From Tepidibacillus decaturensis (GTDB taxonomy: Bacteria; Bacillota; Bacilli; Tepidibacillales; Tepidibacillaceae), in contig NZ_LSKU01000001.1 of the NCBI RefSeq assembly GCF_001561915.1, positions 2,817,280-2,855,894 of the forward strand: a stretch of 38,615 nucleotides of DNA. Direction: 5' to 3'. A model generated the notes under the pieces. The model was not told the DNA's origin and searched no databases. It saw only the letters and a program-made list of their open reading frames with translations. Both the position numbers and the translations under genes were made by a program. This document shows positions 11,655 through 21,638 of the stretch, piece by piece. Positions within the stretch are counted from its first letter, which is position 1, and the number at the start of each line of letters is the position of its first letter.

Positions 11655-12845
11655 ATGGCAAAAGCAAAATTTGAACGTACTAAACCACACGTTAACATTG
11701 GTACGATTGGACACGTTGACCATGGTAAAACTACTCTAACAGCTGCAATTACTACTGTATTATCTAAAACAGGTGGTGCGCAAGCTACTGCTTATGATCA
11801 AATCGACAAAGCTCCAGAAGAGCGCGAACGCGGTATCACTATCTCAACTGCACACGTTGAGTATGAAACTGCAAATCGTCACTATGCACACGTTGACTGC
11901 CCTGGACACGCTGACTATGTTAAAAACATGATCACTGGTGCTGCACAAATGGACGGAGCCATCCTAGTAGTTTCTGCTGCTGATGGTCCAATGCCACAAA
12001 CCCGTGAACACATTCTTCTTTCTCGTCAAGTAGGTGTACCATACATCGTTGTATTCATGAACAAAGTTGACATGGTAGACGACGAAGAACTATTAGAATT
12101 AGTTGAAATGGAAATTCGTGATCTTCTATCTGAATATGAATTCCCAGGCGACGACATTCCAGTTGTTAAAGGTTCTGCATTAAAAGCATTAGAAAATCCA
12201 GACAGTGAATGGGCTAATGCAATTCATGAATTAATGGCTGCAGTTGACGAATATGTTCCAACTCCAGAGCGTGATACTGACAAACCTTTCTTAATGCCTG
12301 TTGAGGATGTATTCTCCATTACAGGTCGTGGTACTGTTGCAACAGGTCGTGTTGAGCGTGGTACTGTTAAAGTTCAAGATGAAGTTGAAATCGTTGGTAT
12401 TCATGAAGAGACTAAAAAGTCTGTTGTTACTGGGGTAGAAATGTTCCGCAAGCTTCTAGACCAAGCACAAGCTGGTGACAATATCGGTGCTTTATTACGC
12501 GGTGTTGATCGTAAAGAGATCGAGCGTGGACAAGTATTAGCAAAGCCAGGTTCTGTTAAACCTCATACTACATTCAAAGCAGAAGTTTATATCTTAACAA
12601 AAGAAGAAGGTGGACGTCACACTCCATTCTTTAATGGATACCGTCCTCAATTCTATTTCCGTACAACTGACGTAACTGGTGTTATCAAATTACCAGAAGG
12701 TACAGAAATGGTTATGCCTGGAGATAACATTACTATGGATGTTGAACTAATTGCTCCTATCGCTATTGAAGAAGGTACACGCTTCGCTATTCGTGAAGGT
12801 GGACGTACTGTTGGTGCTGGAGTTGTAGCTTCTATTTCTAAGTAA
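11655..12845 (+). CDS. tuf: Elongation factor Tu
   Basis: EF-Tu, 396 residues, carries aminoacyl-tRNA to the ribosomal A site as a GTP complex. The P-loop GHVDHGKT is at residues 19-26, DCPGHADY at about 81-88 and NKVD at about 136-139, followed by the two beta-barrel domains. The SD AAGGAGG ends about nine bases before the ATG. Codon use is rich in favoured codons, as expected for a very highly expressed gene. It closes the str operon and is followed by a strong terminator. Confidence 0.99.
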   Translation: MAKAKFERTKPHVNIGTIGHVDHGKTTLTAAITTVLSKTGGAQATAYDQIDKAPEERERGITISTAHVEYETANRHYAHVDCPGHADYVKNMITGAAQMDGAILVVSAADGPMPQTREHILLSRQVGVPYIVVFMNKVDMVDDEELLELVEMEIRDLLSEYEFPGDDIPVVKGSALKALENPDSEWANAIHELMAAVDEYVPTPERDTDKPFLMPVEDVFSITGRGTVATGRVERGTVKVQDEVEIVGIHEETKKSVVTGVEMFRKLLDQAQAGDNIGALLRGVDRKEIERGQVLAKPGSVKPHTTFKAEVYILTKEEGGRHTPFFNGYRPQFYFRTTDVTGVIKLPEGTEMVMPGDNITMDVELIAPIAIEEGTRFAIREGGRTVGAGVVASISK

Positions 12846-12860
12846 TAACATCTTAAAATA

Positions 12861-12889
12861 AAAGGGCCTCAATTGAGGCTCTTTTTTTC
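12861..12889 (+). terminator. Rho-independent terminator after tuf
   Basis: GGGCCTC (12864-12870), loop AATT, GAGGCTC (12875-12881), then a run of T to 12888. Flanking A/T pairs extend the stem. It sits 15 bases after the tuf stop and ends the str operon. Confidence 0.9.
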
Positions 12890-12907
12890 TGAGGTGGGGG
12901 ATATAAA

Positions 12908-13096
12908 ATGAATTCTGATAAACCCAGCCAAATAAAATTAGCCATTGCTTTATTCATAGGAATCATCGCCGTCTCTTCATCCGCAATATTAGTAAAACAA
13001 ACAACAGCTCCCTCTTCAATCATTGCTACTTATCGGATGATGTTTACTGTTTTTATTATGATCATTCCAACGTTTTTTTTCATTTTCAAGAGATGA
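12908..13096 (+). CDS. N-terminal piece of the split EamA permease
   Basis: Sixty-two residues with two hydrophobic helices (about 10-28 and 40-60) ending FFFIFKR. It starts at an ATG after GAGGTGGGGG. Alone it is too short for an EamA transporter. Its TGA overlaps the ATG of the next frame as ATGA. See the combined entry at 12908-13797. Confidence 0.55.
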   Translation: MNSDKPSQIKLAIALFIGIIAVSSSAILVKQTTAPSSIIATYRMMFTVFIMIIPTFFFIFKR

Positions 13097-13797
13097 AGAA
13101 GTTGCAGAAGAAAGATTACCTATACTCTTTTTTATCAGGACTTTTTCTGGCATTTCACTTTATTACATGGTTTGAATCACTAAAGTATACTTCTATTGCA
13201 AGCTCAGTCGTATTGGTTACGATGTCACCCATCTTCTCAATGATCGGAGAATCTATATTTTTTAAAAAGAGATATCCCTTACTTTCTATATTAGGTAGCC
13301 TTGTTTCAATTATCGGAGGCATTTTGATCGGCCTTGGAGATTTTCGTATCAGCGGAAAAGCACTTTTGGGTGATCTACTTGCATTGTTAGGTGCACTTAT
13401 GGTGACAGTTTATTGGCTGTTTGGGCAAAAAGTAAGAACAAGATTAACATTACTTCCCTACACATTATTAGTCTATGGTTCTTCAACGATCATTTTGGTG
13501 ATTTACTCGCTTTCTTTTCACTATTCATTTACTCAATACGAAAAAACAGACTGGATCGTTTTCATTGCCTTAGCTGTGATACCCAATATCCTAGGTCATA
13601 CGTTATTTAATTGGGCAATTAAATATACGAATGCTACAACGATTTCAATGGTATTGTTAGGGGAACCAATCGGCGCCTCAATTCTAGCAGCCTTGATATA
13701 CAAAGAAGCACCCACCCTAATACAGATCATTGGTGGATTGATTATCCTCCTTGGTCTATATGTTTTTCAACGTTATCAAATCGTTCAAAATAATTAA
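13093..13797 (+). CDS. C-terminal piece of the split EamA permease
   Basis: Frame of 234 residues carrying the remaining helices of an EamA/DMT transporter: LFLAFHFITWFESLKYTSIA and later helices, including the second EamA repeat around LLGDLLALLGALMVTVYWLFG. The ATG at 13093 lacks a good SD and depends on coupling to the preceding frame through ATGA, so independent function is doubtful. The substrate is unknown; family members move small metabolites or amino acids. Confidence 0.6.
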   Translation: MKKLQKKDYLYSFLSGLFLAFHFITWFESLKYTSIASSVVLVTMSPIFSMIGESIFFKKRYPLLSILGSLVSIIGGILIGLGDFRISGKALLGDLLALLGALMVTVYWLFGQKVRTRLTLLPYTLLVYGSSTIILVIYSLSFHYSFTQYEKTDWIVFIALAVIPNILGHTLFNWAIKYTNATTISMVLLGEPIGASILAALIYKEAPTLIQIIGGLIILLGLYVFQRYQIVQNN

Positions 13798-13810
13798 TTG
13801 AAAATAAAAC

Positions 13811-13839
13811 TTGCATAATTAGACTCTTTTTTATATAAT
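13811..13839 (+). promoter_or_regulatory. Sigma-A promoter of the S10 operon
   Basis: TTGCAT (13811-13816), 17 bases, TATAAT (13834-13839). The start is expected near 13846, giving a leader of about 130 bases before rpsJ. It is the only strong promoter seen upstream of the S10-spc-alpha gene run. Confidence 0.8.
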
Positions 13840-13869
13840 ATTTATCGTTGGTCAAAGGACTGCGATGAG

Positions 13870-13928
13870 GTAGAAGGTTGCTGACACACCCGGCCCCTTT
13901 GCCATGGATGTGAGCAGGAAATTTCTAC
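13870..13928 (+). promoter_or_regulatory. Structured leader hairpin upstream of rpsJ
   Basis: GTAGAA (13870-13875) pairs with TTCTAC (13923-13928). CTG (13881-13883) pairs with CAG (13915-13917). CACA (13885-13888) pairs with TGTG (13909-13912), CC (13890-13891) with GG (13906-13907), and GGC (13892-13894) with GCC (13901-13903), closed by loop CCCTTT. This is an imperfect long hairpin with internal loops and no T run, so it is not a terminator. It lies in the leader between promoter and SD. A role in control of the ribosomal operon is inferred. Confidence 0.65.
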
Positions 13929-13974
13929 TGAGAAACTGTCCGTTAATAAAATGGGCGAGAAGGAGGGAATTTAA

Positions 13975-14283
<309 letters not shown>

Positions 14284-14322
14284 TGAGAAAATGTGTTGAA
14301 ATAGATATAGGAGGTGGCAAAT

Positions 14323-14955
14323 ATGGCCAAAGGAATCTTAGGGAAAAAACTAGGAATGACACAAGTTTTTACTCCTGAAGGCAATGTAGTACCAGTTACT
14401 GTAGTGCAAGCAGGCCCTTGTGTTGTTCTTCAAAAAAAAGACCTTGCAAATGACGGTTATGAAGCTGTTCAATTAGGTTTCGATGATCAAAAGGAATTCC
14501 GTGCAAATAAACCAGAGCTAGGTCATGCAAAAAAAGCTGGCACAGCACCTAAGCGCTTCATAAAAGAAATCCGTGGCATGTCTATGGATGTCGCTGTAGG
14601 ACAAGAAATCAAGGCTGACTTATTTGCTGAAGGTGAGATGGTTGACGTAACAGGAACAACAAAAGGTAAAGGTTTTGCTGGTTCCATTAAAAGACACAAT
14701 CAATCTCGTGGACCAATGGCGCACGGATCACGTTATCACAGACGCCCAGGTTCTATGGGAGCAATTGCTCCAAACCGAGTATTGAAAGGAAAACCATTGC
14801 CAGGACGTATGGGTACAGACCAAGTAACAATTCAGAACCTTGAAATTGTAAAAGTGGATACAGATCGTAACGTTATCCTTGTAAAAGGTTCTATTCCTGG
14901 TCCAAAAAATAGTTATGTTGTCATTAAAGAAACAGTAAAAAATGCAGGTAAGTAA
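14323..14955 (+). CDS. rplC: 50S ribosomal protein L3
   Basis: L3, 210 residues, is an early assembly protein whose loop reaches toward the peptidyl transferase centre. It begins [15 protein letters not shown] and has the conserved central segment [14 protein letters not shown] use ATG 14323, eight bases after AGGAGG; an in-frame GTG at 14314 overlaps that SD and cannot be the start. It lies 39 bases after rpsJ and 26 before rplD. Confidence 0.98.
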   Translation: MAKGILGKKLGMTQVFTPEGNVVPVTVVQAGPCVVLQKKDLANDGYEAVQLGFDDQKEFRANKPELGHAKKAGTAPKRFIKEIRGMSMDVAVGQEIKADLFAEGEMVDVTGTTKGKGFAGSIKRHNQSRGPMAHGSRYHRRPGSMGAIAPNRVLKGKPLPGRMGTDQVTIQNLEIVKVDTDRNVILVKGSIPGPKNSYVVIKETVKNAGK

Positions 14956-14981
14956 GTTGTTGTAGGAAAGGAGGATTCGCT

Positions 14982-15605
14982 ATGCCAAAAGTAGCTCTAT
15001 ATAATGTAAATGGTGCTCAAATAGGAGAAATCGAGTTATCTGACGCTGTCTTTGGAATAAAACCTAATGAGTCAGTACTACATGATGCTGTTGTCATGCA
15101 ACAAGCGTCTTTACGTCAGGGAACTCACAAAGTTAAAGGTCGTTCTGAAGTGCGTGGTGGTGGTCGTAAGCCATGGCGTCAAAAAGGGACAGGACGTGCA
15201 CGCCAAGGAAGTATTCGTGCTCCACAATGGGTTGGTGGTGGTACAGTTTTTGGTCCAACACCAAGAAGTTATGCGTACAAACTTCCTAAAAAAGTTCGCC
15301 GTTTAGCGTTAAAATCAGCACTTTCCAGTAAAGTTTTAGATAGTCAAATCATCGTATTGGATGAAATTGTATTATCTGCACCAAAGACAAAGGAAATGGC
15401 TGGCATCTTAAATAATTTAAAAGTAGATCGTAAAGCATTAATCGTTGATAAAGATTACAATGATGTTTTGGCATTATCAACACGTAATATTCCAGGGGTT
15501 AAATTCGTATCTGCTGAAGGTGTCAATGTTGTTGATATCTTAAAACATGATAAGTTGATCATGACGAAAGAGGCAGTGGCGAAAGTAGAGGAGGTGCTTG
15601 CGTAA
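14982..15605 (+). CDS. rplD: 50S ribosomal protein L4
   Basis: L4, 207 residues, has a long basic loop lining the nascent-chain tunnel, seen here as the segment with [19 protein letters not shown]. Macrolide-resistance changes fall in this loop; it looks wild type. In E. coli L4 represses the S10 operon, but that mechanism is not assumed here. The stop overlaps the rplW start (TAATG), indicating coupled translation. Confidence 0.98.
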   Translation: MPKVALYNVNGAQIGEIELSDAVFGIKPNESVLHDAVVMQQASLRQGTHKVKGRSEVRGGGRKPWRQKGTGRARQGSIRAPQWVGGGTVFGPTPRSYAYKLPKKVRRLALKSALSSKVLDSQIIVLDEIVLSAPKTKEMAGILNNLKVDRKALIVDKDYNDVLALSTRNIPGVKFVSAEGVNVVDILKHDKLIMTKEAVAKVEEVLA

Positions 15606-15892
15606 TGAAAAATCCTCGCGATATCATTAAGCGCCCAGTTGTTACTGAAAGAACAAGTGATTTAATGGCAGAAAATAAATATGTATTTGAAGTAGATATG
15701 CGTTCAAACAAGACAGAGATCAAATCTGCGATCGAAAGTATTTTTGGAGTTAAAGTTGCTAAAGTAAACACCATTAAAATGCCTGCAAAACCTAAACGCT
15801 ATGGTCGTTTTAGTGGATATACATCTGCTTGGAAGAAAGCAGTTGTTACATTAAAAGAAGATAGCAAACCAATCGAAATTTTTGAAGTTTAA
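15605..15892 (+). CDS. rplW: 50S ribosomal protein L23
   Basis: L23, 95 residues, lies at the tunnel exit and docks trigger factor and SRP. It begins [19 protein letters not shown] and has the typical [17 protein letters not shown] and [18 protein letters not shown] blocks. Its ATG overlaps the rplD stop by one base, and GAGGAGG inside the rplD end serves as SD. It lies 26 bases before rplB. Confidence 0.97.
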   Translation: MKNPRDIIKRPVVTERTSDLMAENKYVFEVDMRSNKTEIKSAIESIFGVKVAKVNTIKMPAKPKRYGRFSGYTSAWKKAVVTLKEDSKPIEIFEV

Positions 15893-15918
15893 TTCATCAG
15901 TGAAGGAGGGAAAACACA

Positions 15919-16749
15919 ATGGCAATCAAAAAATATAAACCAACTTCAGCTGGCCGTCGCGGAATGTCAGTGTTAACTTTTGAAGAAATCACCACAGACA
16001 AACCAGAAAAATCCTTGCTAGCGCCTTTAAACAAGAATGCTGGACGTAATAATCAAGGGAAAATTACTGTACGTCATCAAGGTGGCGGTCATAAACGTAA
16101 ATATCGTATCATTGATTTTAAACGTAACAAAGATAATGTGATTGGACGCGTAGCGACGATTGAATACGATCCAAACCGCTCAGCAAATATTGCTTTAATC
16201 AATTATGCTGACGGTGAAAAAAGATATATTCTTGCACCTTTAGGATTAAAGGTTGGCGATCAAATTGAATCTGGTCCAAATGCAGATATTAAAATTGGGA
16301 ATGCACTTCCACTTGAAAACATCCCAGTAGGTACAGTCATTCATAATATTGAGCTAAAGCCTGGAAAAGGTGGACAATTAGCTCGTGCTGCTGGTGCTGA
16401 AGCACAATTACTAGGTAAAGATGGAGACTACGCAATCATTCGCCTTGGCTCTGGCGAGGTGCGCATGATTCGTAAAGAATGCCGTGCAACTGTTGGTCAA
16501 GTAGGTAACTTAGATCATGAAAACGTAACGATCGGTAAAGCTGGACGTTCACGCTGGTTAGGTAAAAGACCTACTGTTCGTGGGGTTGTTATGAATCCTA
16601 ACGATCACCCACACGGTGGTGGAGAAGGTAAAGCTCCTATCGGACGTAAATCACCTGTATCTCCTTGGGGTAAACCAACATTGGGTTACAAAACTCGTAA
16701 GAAAAATAAAGCATCTGATAAATATATTGTACGTCGTCGTAAGAAGTAA
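15919..16749 (+). CDS. rplB: 50S ribosomal protein L2
   Basis: L2, 276 residues, is one of the most conserved large-subunit proteins. It is needed for subunit joining and supports the peptidyl transferase centre. It begins [18 protein letters not shown]. The C-terminal [13 protein letters not shown] loop has H230, matching the conserved histidine of the family. The basic tail ends KYIVRRRKK. The SD GAAGGAGGG precedes the ATG. It is fifth in the S10 operon. Confidence 0.98.
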   Translation: MAIKKYKPTSAGRRGMSVLTFEEITTDKPEKSLLAPLNKNAGRNNQGKITVRHQGGGHKRKYRIIDFKRNKDNVIGRVATIEYDPNRSANIALINYADGEKRYILAPLGLKVGDQIESGPNADIKIGNALPLENIPVGTVIHNIELKPGKGGQLARAAGAEAQLLGKDGDYAIIRLGSGEVRMIRKECRATVGQVGNLDHENVTIGKAGRSRWLGKRPTVRGVVMNPNDHPHGGGEGKAPIGRKSPVSPWGKPTLGYKTRKKNKASDKYIVRRRKK

Positions 16750-16793
16750 TATGTCAATTGCCACTATTCTTCATCTCGAAGGGAGGTTTATGT

Positions 16794-17072
16794 ATGGGGC
16801 GTAGTTTAAAAAAAGGACCTTTTGTAGATGATCATCTAATGAAAAAGGTCGTTGAAATGAACGAAAAAAATGAAAAGAAAGTGATCAAAACTTGGTCTCG
16901 TCGTTCTACTATTTTCCCTGATTTTGTTGGACACACAATTGCCGTGTATGATGGAAGGAAACATGTACCAGTCTATGTGACTGAGGATATGGTTGGTCAT
17001 AAGTTAGGTGAATTTGCACCTACACGTACTTTCAAAGGACATGCTGGCGATGATAAGAAAACCAAGCGCTAA
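16794..17072 (+). CDS. rpsS: 30S ribosomal protein S19
   Basis: S19, 92 residues, is a 30S head protein in complex with S13 that takes part in the A-site finger bridge. It begins [14 protein letters not shown] and contains the conserved [22 protein letters not shown] and [12 protein letters not shown]. The ATG at 16794 follows GGGAGG and gives exactly the Bacillus length; an in-frame ATG at 16758 has no SD and adds a non-conserved extension. Confidence 0.97.
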   Translation: MGRSLKKGPFVDDHLMKKVVEMNEKNEKKVIKTWSRRSTIFPDFVGHTIAVYDGRKHVPVYVTEDMVGHKLGEFAPTRTFKGHAGDDKKTKR

Positions 17073-17097
17073 TTGAGTTGAGAGGAGGTTTACGTTC

Positions 17098-17439
17098 ATG
17101 CAAGCAAAAGCTGTAGCCAGATACGTGCGGATTGCTCCTCGCAAGGTAAGTCTTGTATTAGATCTTATTCGGGGCAAAAAAGTTGGAGAAGCAATTGCAA
17201 TTCTTCGCCATACGCCAAAAGCAGCTTCTCCAGTTATTGAAAAAGTGTTAAACTCTGCGATTGCGAATGCAGAGCATAATTATAATATGAATGTTGAAGA
17301 ACTAGTGGTTAGTGAAGCATATGCAAATCAAGGTCCTACCTTGAAACGTTTTCGTCCAAGAGCTATGGGACGTGCAAGTCGTATCAATAAGCGTACGAGT
17401 CATATCACTGTTGTATTAACGGAAAAAAAGGAGGGATAA
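17098..17439 (+). CDS. rplV: 50S ribosomal protein L22
   Basis: L22, 113 residues, has a beta-hairpin that reaches into the exit tunnel near the macrolide site. It begins [26 protein letters not shown]. The hairpin segment [20 protein letters not shown] appears intact, with no resistance-type insertion or deletion. The SD AGAGGAGG precedes the ATG. The stop is three bases before the rpsC GTG. Confidence 0.98.
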   Translation: MQAKAVARYVRIAPRKVSLVLDLIRGKKVGEAIAILRHTPKAASPVIEKVLNSAIANAEHNYNMNVEELVVSEAYANQGPTLKRFRPRAMGRASRINKRTSHITVVLTEKKEG

Positions 17440-17442
17440 AGC

Positions 17443-18105
17443 GTGGGTCAAAAGGTTAATCCAAATGGACTTCGTGTAGGAATTATACGCGACTGGGATT
17501 CAAAATGGTATGCAGGTAAAGATTATGCTGATCTTTTACTTGAAGATATCAAAATTCGTGAATTCTTAAAGAAACGCCTTTATGATGCTGCAGTTCCTCA
17601 AATTGAAATTGAAAGAGCTGCAAATCGTTTGAATATTACCATTCATACTGCAAAACCTGGTATGGTTATTGGTAAAGGTGGAGCAGAAGTAGAAGTTCTT
17701 CGTCAACAGTTAAGCAAGATGACTGGTAAAAAGGTTCATATCAATATTAGTGAAGTTAAAAACGCAGACGTCAATGCAACATTAGTTGCTGAAAATATTG
17801 CACAACAATTAGAGCGTCGTATTTCTTTCCGCCGCGCTATGAAACAAGCGATTCAACGTACAATGCGTGCCGGCGCTAAAGGAATTAAGACTCAAGTAAG
17901 TGGACGTTTAGGTGGGGCTGAAATTGCTCGTAGTGAAGGTTATAGTGAGGGAACTGTTCCTCTTCATACACTTCGTGCAGATATTGACTACGGTACTGCA
18001 GAGGCACATACAACCTATGGACGTCTAGGAGTAAAAGTTTGGATTTATCGCGGAGATGTTCTTCCTGTTGCGAAGAATAGAGAAACAAAGGAAGGAGGCA
18101 GATAA
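17443..18105 (+). CDS. rpsC: 30S ribosomal protein S3
   Basis: S3, 220 residues, forms part of the mRNA entry site and contributes to helicase activity there. The N-terminal KH domain contains the GKGG loop at residues 77-80 in [12 protein letters not shown]. The C-terminal domain has [13 protein letters not shown]. It uses a GTG start at 17443 after GGAGGG. It is tightly packed between rplV (3 bases) and rplP (2 bases), which suggests coupled translation. Confidence 0.98.
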   Translation: MGQKVNPNGLRVGIIRDWDSKWYAGKDYADLLLEDIKIREFLKKRLYDAAVPQIEIERAANRLNITIHTAKPGMVIGKGGAEVEVLRQQLSKMTGKKVHINISEVKNADVNATLVAENIAQQLERRISFRRAMKQAIQRTMRAGAKGIKTQVSGRLGGAEIARSEGYSEGTVPLHTLRADIDYGTAEAHTTYGRLGVKVWIYRGDVLPVAKNRETKEGGR

Positions 18106-18107
18106 TT

Positions 18108-18542
18108 ATGTTGATGCCAAAACGTGTAAAACATCGTAAAGAACATCGTGGAAAAATGCGTGGTCGCGCTAAAGGCGGCACAGAGATAGCTTTCGGTGAA
18201 TACGGATTACAGGCATTAGAACCAGCATGGGTAACGAATCGTCAAATTGAAGCAGCTCGTATTGCAATGACACGTTATATTAAGCGTGGCGGTAAAGTAT
18301 GGATTAAGATTTTCCCTTCAAAACCAGTTACTCAAAAACCGCTTGAAGTTCGTATGGGTAGTGGTAAAGGTTCTCCAGAAAAATGGGTAGCGGTTGTAAA
18401 ACCTGGTAAAGTTATGTTTGAATTAGCTGGTGTCTCTGAAGAAGTAGCACGTGAAGCTATGCGTCTGGCATCCCATAAGCTGCCAATTAAGACTAAGTTT
18501 ATTAAGCGTGAAGAAGTGGGTGGTGACGCAAATGAAAGCTAA
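18108..18542 (+). CDS. rplP: 50S ribosomal protein L16
   Basis: L16, 144 residues, lies near the A site and helps position aminoacyl-tRNA. It begins [20 protein letters not shown] and contains [20 protein letters not shown] and the [10 protein letters not shown] block. The length equals the Bacillus protein. GGAGG precedes the ATG at 18108; the second ATG at 18114 would remove conserved residues. The 3' end overlaps rpmC by 11 bases. Confidence 0.98.
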   Translation: MLMPKRVKHRKEHRGKMRGRAKGGTEIAFGEYGLQALEPAWVTNRQIEAARIAMTRYIKRGGKVWIKIFPSKPVTQKPLEVRMGSGKGSPEKWVAVVKPGKVMFELAGVSEEVAREAMRLASHKLPIKTKFIKREEVGGDANES

Positions 18543-18732
18543 TGAGTTAAGAAATATGACCACTGCTGAAATAGAACAAAAAATCAATTCTTTAAAAGAA
18601 GAATTATTCAACCTCCGATTTCAATTGGCAACAGGTCAATTAGAAACTCCAACGCGCATTTCAGAAGTGCGCAAAGCGATCGCACGTGCGAAAACTGTTT
18701 TGCGTGAAAGAGAATTAGGGATCAGTAAATAA
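18532..18732 (+). CDS. rpmC: 50S ribosomal protein L29
   Basis: L29, 66 residues, is a helical-hairpin protein at the tunnel exit beside L23. It is recognised by [20 protein letters not shown] followed by [19 protein letters not shown]. The start at ATG 18532 matches the family N-terminus and overlaps the rplP end; a longer in-frame reading from 18451 is internal to rplP and is rejected. The SD is weak (GTGGGTGGTG), fitting translational coupling to rplP. Confidence 0.96.
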   Translation: MKANELRNMTTAEIEQKINSLKEELFNLRFQLATGQLETPTRISEVRKAIARAKTVLRERELGISK

Positions 18733-18752
18733 TCCTGAAAGGAGGTTATCAA

Positions 18753-19016
18753 ATGTCAGAGCGTAATCAACGTAAAGTACAAATAGGTAAAGTTGTTAGT
18801 GACAAAATGGATAAAACCATCGTCGTTGCTGTTGAAACTTATAAAAAGCATTCATTATACGGAAAACGTATTAAATACACCAAAAAATTTAAAGCTCATG
18901 ATGAAAACAATCAAGCGAAAATTGGCGATATTGTTAAAATTATGGAAACAAGACCATTATCCAAAGATAAGCGTTGGAGATTAGTTGAGGTTGTTGAAGA
19001 AGCTGTAATTATCTAA
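18753..19016 (+). CDS. rpsQ: 30S ribosomal protein S17
   Basis: S17, 87 residues, is an OB-fold primary binder of the 16S rRNA 5' domain. It begins [21 protein letters not shown] and contains [19 protein letters not shown] and the [17 protein letters not shown] block. The SD GAAAGGAGG precedes the ATG by about six bases. It sits 20 bases after rpmC and closes the part that corresponds to the E. coli S10 operon; no terminator follows. Confidence 0.97.
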   Translation: MSERNQRKVQIGKVVSDKMDKTIVVAVETYKKHSLYGKRIKYTKKFKAHDENNQAKIGDIVKIMETRPLSKDKRWRLVEVVEEAVII

Positions 19017-19059
19017 TAAACTGTATATTTACTCATGTTCCGGAAGGAGGGACTATTCA

Positions 19060-19428
19060 ATGATTCAACCACAAACGTTATTACAAGTAGCAGATAACTC
19101 CGGTGCTAAAAAACTAATGGCTATCAAAGTATTAGGTGGTTCTCATCGTAAATTTGCTAATATTGGTGACGTTATTGTTTGTTCGGTAAAAGAAGCGACA
19201 CCAGGAGGCGTTGTCAAGAAAGGTGACGTAGTTAAGGCGGTTATTGTTCGTTCTACTCGTGGTGTTCGTCGTAATGATGGATCTTATATCCGATTTGATG
19301 AGAATGCGGCTGTTATTGTCAAAGATGATAAAAGTCCTCGTGGAACTCGTATTTTTGGTCCAGTAGCACGTGAGCTGCGTGAAAAGGACTTTATGAAAAT
19401 TATTTCTCTAGCTCCAGAGGTTATCTAA
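19060..19428 (+). CDS. rplN: 50S ribosomal protein L14
   Basis: L14, 122 residues, lies at the subunit interface with L19 and is the docking point of the silencing factor RsfS. It begins [21 protein letters not shown] and contains [20 protein letters not shown] and [13 protein letters not shown]. The SD GGAAGGAGGG precedes the ATG. It is the first gene of the part corresponding to E. coli spc. No promoter is evident in the 43-base gap, so S10 and spc look continuous. Confidence 0.98.
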   Translation: MIQPQTLLQVADNSGAKKLMAIKVLGGSHRKFANIGDVIVCSVKEATPGGVVKKGDVVKAVIVRSTRGVRRNDGSYIRFDENAAVIVKDDKSPRGTRIFGPVARELREKDFMKIISLAPEVI

Positions 19429-19465
19429 ATATCCTAAGGGAATTGTTTTAAAAGGAGGTGCTTTT

Positions 19466-19801
19466 ATGAAATCCTCAAAAAATAAACTTCATGTTAAAAA
19501 AGGCGATACAGTTATTGTTATTAGTGGTAAGGATAAGGGTAAAAAAGGTCGTATTTTAGAAGCTTTTCCAAAAGAAGGACGTGTACTTGTTGAAGGTGTA
19601 AATATTGTTAAGAAACATACACGCCCATCTCAAGCAAACCCAAATGGCGGCTTTGTATCTCAAGAAGCTCCAATTCATTCTTCAAATGTGATGTTAGTTG
19701 ACCCTAAAACCGGTGAAGTAACAAGAGTTGGGCATAAAATTTTAGCTAATGGTAAAAAAGTGCGTATTGCTAAAAAGTCTGGCGAAGAGTTAGATAAGTA
19801 G
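19466..19801 (+). CDS. rplX: 50S ribosomal protein L24
   Basis: L24, 111 residues, is an assembly-initiating 50S protein near the tunnel exit. The KOW motif is in [23 protein letters not shown]. The core matches Bacillus L24 through [23 protein letters not shown]. The N-terminus carries about eight extra residues (KSSKNKLH) compared with the Bacillus form as I recall it; the ATG at 19466 is well placed after AAAGGAGG. Confidence 0.96.
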   Translation: MKSSKNKLHVKKGDTVIVISGKDKGKKGRILEAFPKEGRVLVEGVNIVKKHTRPSQANPNGGFVSQEAPIHSSNVMLVDPKTGEVTRVGHKILANGKKVRIAKKSGEELDK

Positions 19802-19827
19802 TCAGGTGAAGAAGGGAGGCAAAAACA

Positions 19828-20370
19828 ATGGCAGCAAGATTACAAGAAAAATATAGTAAAGAAGTTGTTCCTGCATTGATGCAAAAATTCAACTACGCTT
19901 CTGTGATGCAGGTACCACGTGTAGAGAAAGTAGTAATCAATATGGGTGTTGGTGATGCCGTTCAAAACCCAAAGGTTTTAGATAGTGCTGTTGCTGACTT
20001 AGAGTTAATCTCTGGTCAAAAACCTGTTGTAACTCGTGCAAAAAAATCTATTGCTGGATTTAAATTACGTGAAGGGATGCCTATTGGTGTAAAAGTAACT
20101 CTTCGCGGTGAACGTATGTACCATTTTATCGACAAGTTATTTAATGTGTCATTACCACGTGTGCGTGACTTCCGTGGAGTATCCAATAAAGCTTTTGACG
20201 GTCGTGGGAACTATACATTAGGTTTAAAAGAACAATTGGTTTTCCCGGAAATTGAATATGATAAGATCGATAAAATTCGTGGAATGGATATTGTATTTGT
20301 TACAACTGCAAATACTGATGAAGAAGCTCATGAGTTATTAAATCAGTTAGGAATGCCTTTTGCAAAATAA
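19828..20370 (+). CDS. rplE: 50S ribosomal protein L5
   Basis: L5, 180 residues, binds 5S rRNA and touches P-site tRNA. It begins [20 protein letters not shown]. The characteristic segments are [37 protein letters not shown] and the C-terminal [19 protein letters not shown]. The SD AAGGGAGG precedes the ATG. It lies between rplX and rpsN in the spc part. Confidence 0.98.
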   Translation: MAARLQEKYSKEVVPALMQKFNYASVMQVPRVEKVVINMGVGDAVQNPKVLDSAVADLELISGQKPVVTRAKKSIAGFKLREGMPIGVKVTLRGERMYHFIDKLFNVSLPRVRDFRGVSNKAFDGRGNYTLGLKEQLVFPEIEYDKIDKIRGMDIVFVTTANTDEEAHELLNQLGMPFAK

Positions 20371-20386
20371 GTGATCTTAAATTTGA

Positions 20387-20584
<198 letters not shown>

Positions 20585-20613
20585 AACCTAGTTAGGGAAG
20601 GAGGTTTTTCGTT

Positions 20614-21012
20614 ATGGCGATGACAGATCCAATTGCAGATATGCTAACTCGTATTCGAAATGCAAATATTGTTCGTCATGAAATCGTTGAAGTACCAGCA
20701 TCCAAAATCAAAAGAGATATTGCCGAAATTTTAAAACGTGAAGGATTTATCCGTGATGCTGAATTTGTTGAAGATAATAAACAAGGGATCATCCGTTTAT
20801 TTTTAAAGTACGGTTCAAATAATGAGCGTGTAATTACTGGATTAAAACGTATTAGTAAACCAGGTTTGCGTGTTTACGCAAAGAGTAACGAAATTCCTAA
20901 AGTGCTTGGTGGATTAGGAATAGCGATTCTTTCAACACCACAAGGCGTCTTAACTGATAAAGAAGCCCGCAAAGCCCAAGTTGGTGGAGAAGTTTTAGCG
21001 TACATCTGGTAA
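20614..21012 (+). CDS. rpsH: 30S ribosomal protein S8
   Basis: S8, 132 residues, binds helix 21 of 16S rRNA and organises the 30S platform. It begins [21 protein letters not shown] and contains the C-terminal [22 protein letters not shown]. In E. coli S8 represses spc translation at L5; no such site is claimed here. The SD GGAAGGAGG precedes the ATG at 20614; a second ATG at 20620 is less well placed. Confidence 0.98.
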   Translation: MAMTDPIADMLTRIRNANIVRHEIVEVPASKIKRDIAEILKREGFIRDAEFVEDNKQGIIRLFLKYGSNNERVITGLKRISKPGLRVYAKSNEIPKVLGGLGIAILSTPQGVLTDKEARKAQVGGEVLAYIW

Positions 21013-21041
21013 TCAACTCAAATCCGATTGGGGGTGTAACA

Positions 21042-21578
21042 ATGTCTCGTATTGGTAAAAAACCGATTGAAATTCCATCAGGTGTAGAAATTACAAATGA
21101 TAAAAACATTTTGACTGTTAAAGGGCCAAAAGGAACTTTAACAAAATCATTTCATAAAGATATCAAGATTGTTATTCAAGATAATCAACTAACTGTTGAA
21201 CGCCCATCTGATAACAAACTACACCGTGCCTTACATGGTACTACTCGTAGTATTATCAATAACATGGTTGAGGGTGTAACCAAAGGATATGAAAAGACTT
21301 TAGAATTAGTTGGTGTAGGTTACCGTGCAGCAAAGTCTGGTAATAAGGTAACATTGAATGTAGGTTATTCACATCCTGTTGAAGTATTCCCTGAAGAAGG
21401 AATTGATTTAGAAGTTCCTGCACAAAACAAAGTGGTTGTAAAAGGAATCGATAAAGAGCGTGTTGGTGAGATGGCTGCAAAGATCCGCTCAATCCGTGAA
21501 CCTGAACCTTATAAAGGAAAAGGGATTAAATACGAAAATGAACGTATTCGTCGTAAAGTTGGTAAGACAGGTAAGTAA
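21042..21578 (+). CDS. rplF: 50S ribosomal protein L6
   Basis: L6, 178 residues, has two related domains and sits near the factor-binding site. It begins [16 protein letters not shown]. The C-terminal signature is [19 protein letters not shown]. The SD GGGGGTG precedes the ATG at 21042. It lies between rpsH (29 bases) and rplR. Confidence 0.98.
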   Translation: MSRIGKKPIEIPSGVEITNDKNILTVKGPKGTLTKSFHKDIKIVIQDNQLTVERPSDNKLHRALHGTTRSIINNMVEGVTKGYEKTLELVGVGYRAAKSGNKVTLNVGYSHPVEVFPEEGIDLEVPAQNKVVVKGIDKERVGEMAAKIRSIREPEPYKGKGIKYENERIRRKVGKTGK

Positions 21579-21638
21579 TTTCTTGTATAAACGACTTAGC
21601 AATAGAACTTTCGTTCAAACGAAGGGAGTGAATTGAAG

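Larger units (their letters stand above)
12908..13797 (+). pseudogene. EamA/DMT-family permease gene broken by a frameshift at a T8 run
   Basis: Read together, the two frames make one typical EamA permease of about 296 residues and ten membrane helices, with the duplicated five-helix layout. The first frame (12908-13096) holds helices 1-2. The second (13093-13797) holds the rest, including the SIASSVVLVTMSPIF and LLGEPIGASILAAL helices typical of EamA repeats. The break follows eight T at 13073-13080. One extra T, or a -1 slip there, reads through as TFFFHFQEMKKLQKKDYL and rejoins the frames. It may be a true pseudogene, a phase-variable or slippage-rescued gene, or a base-calling error. It has an SD (GAGGTGGGGG) but no visible promoter of its own. 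Confidence 0.8.
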
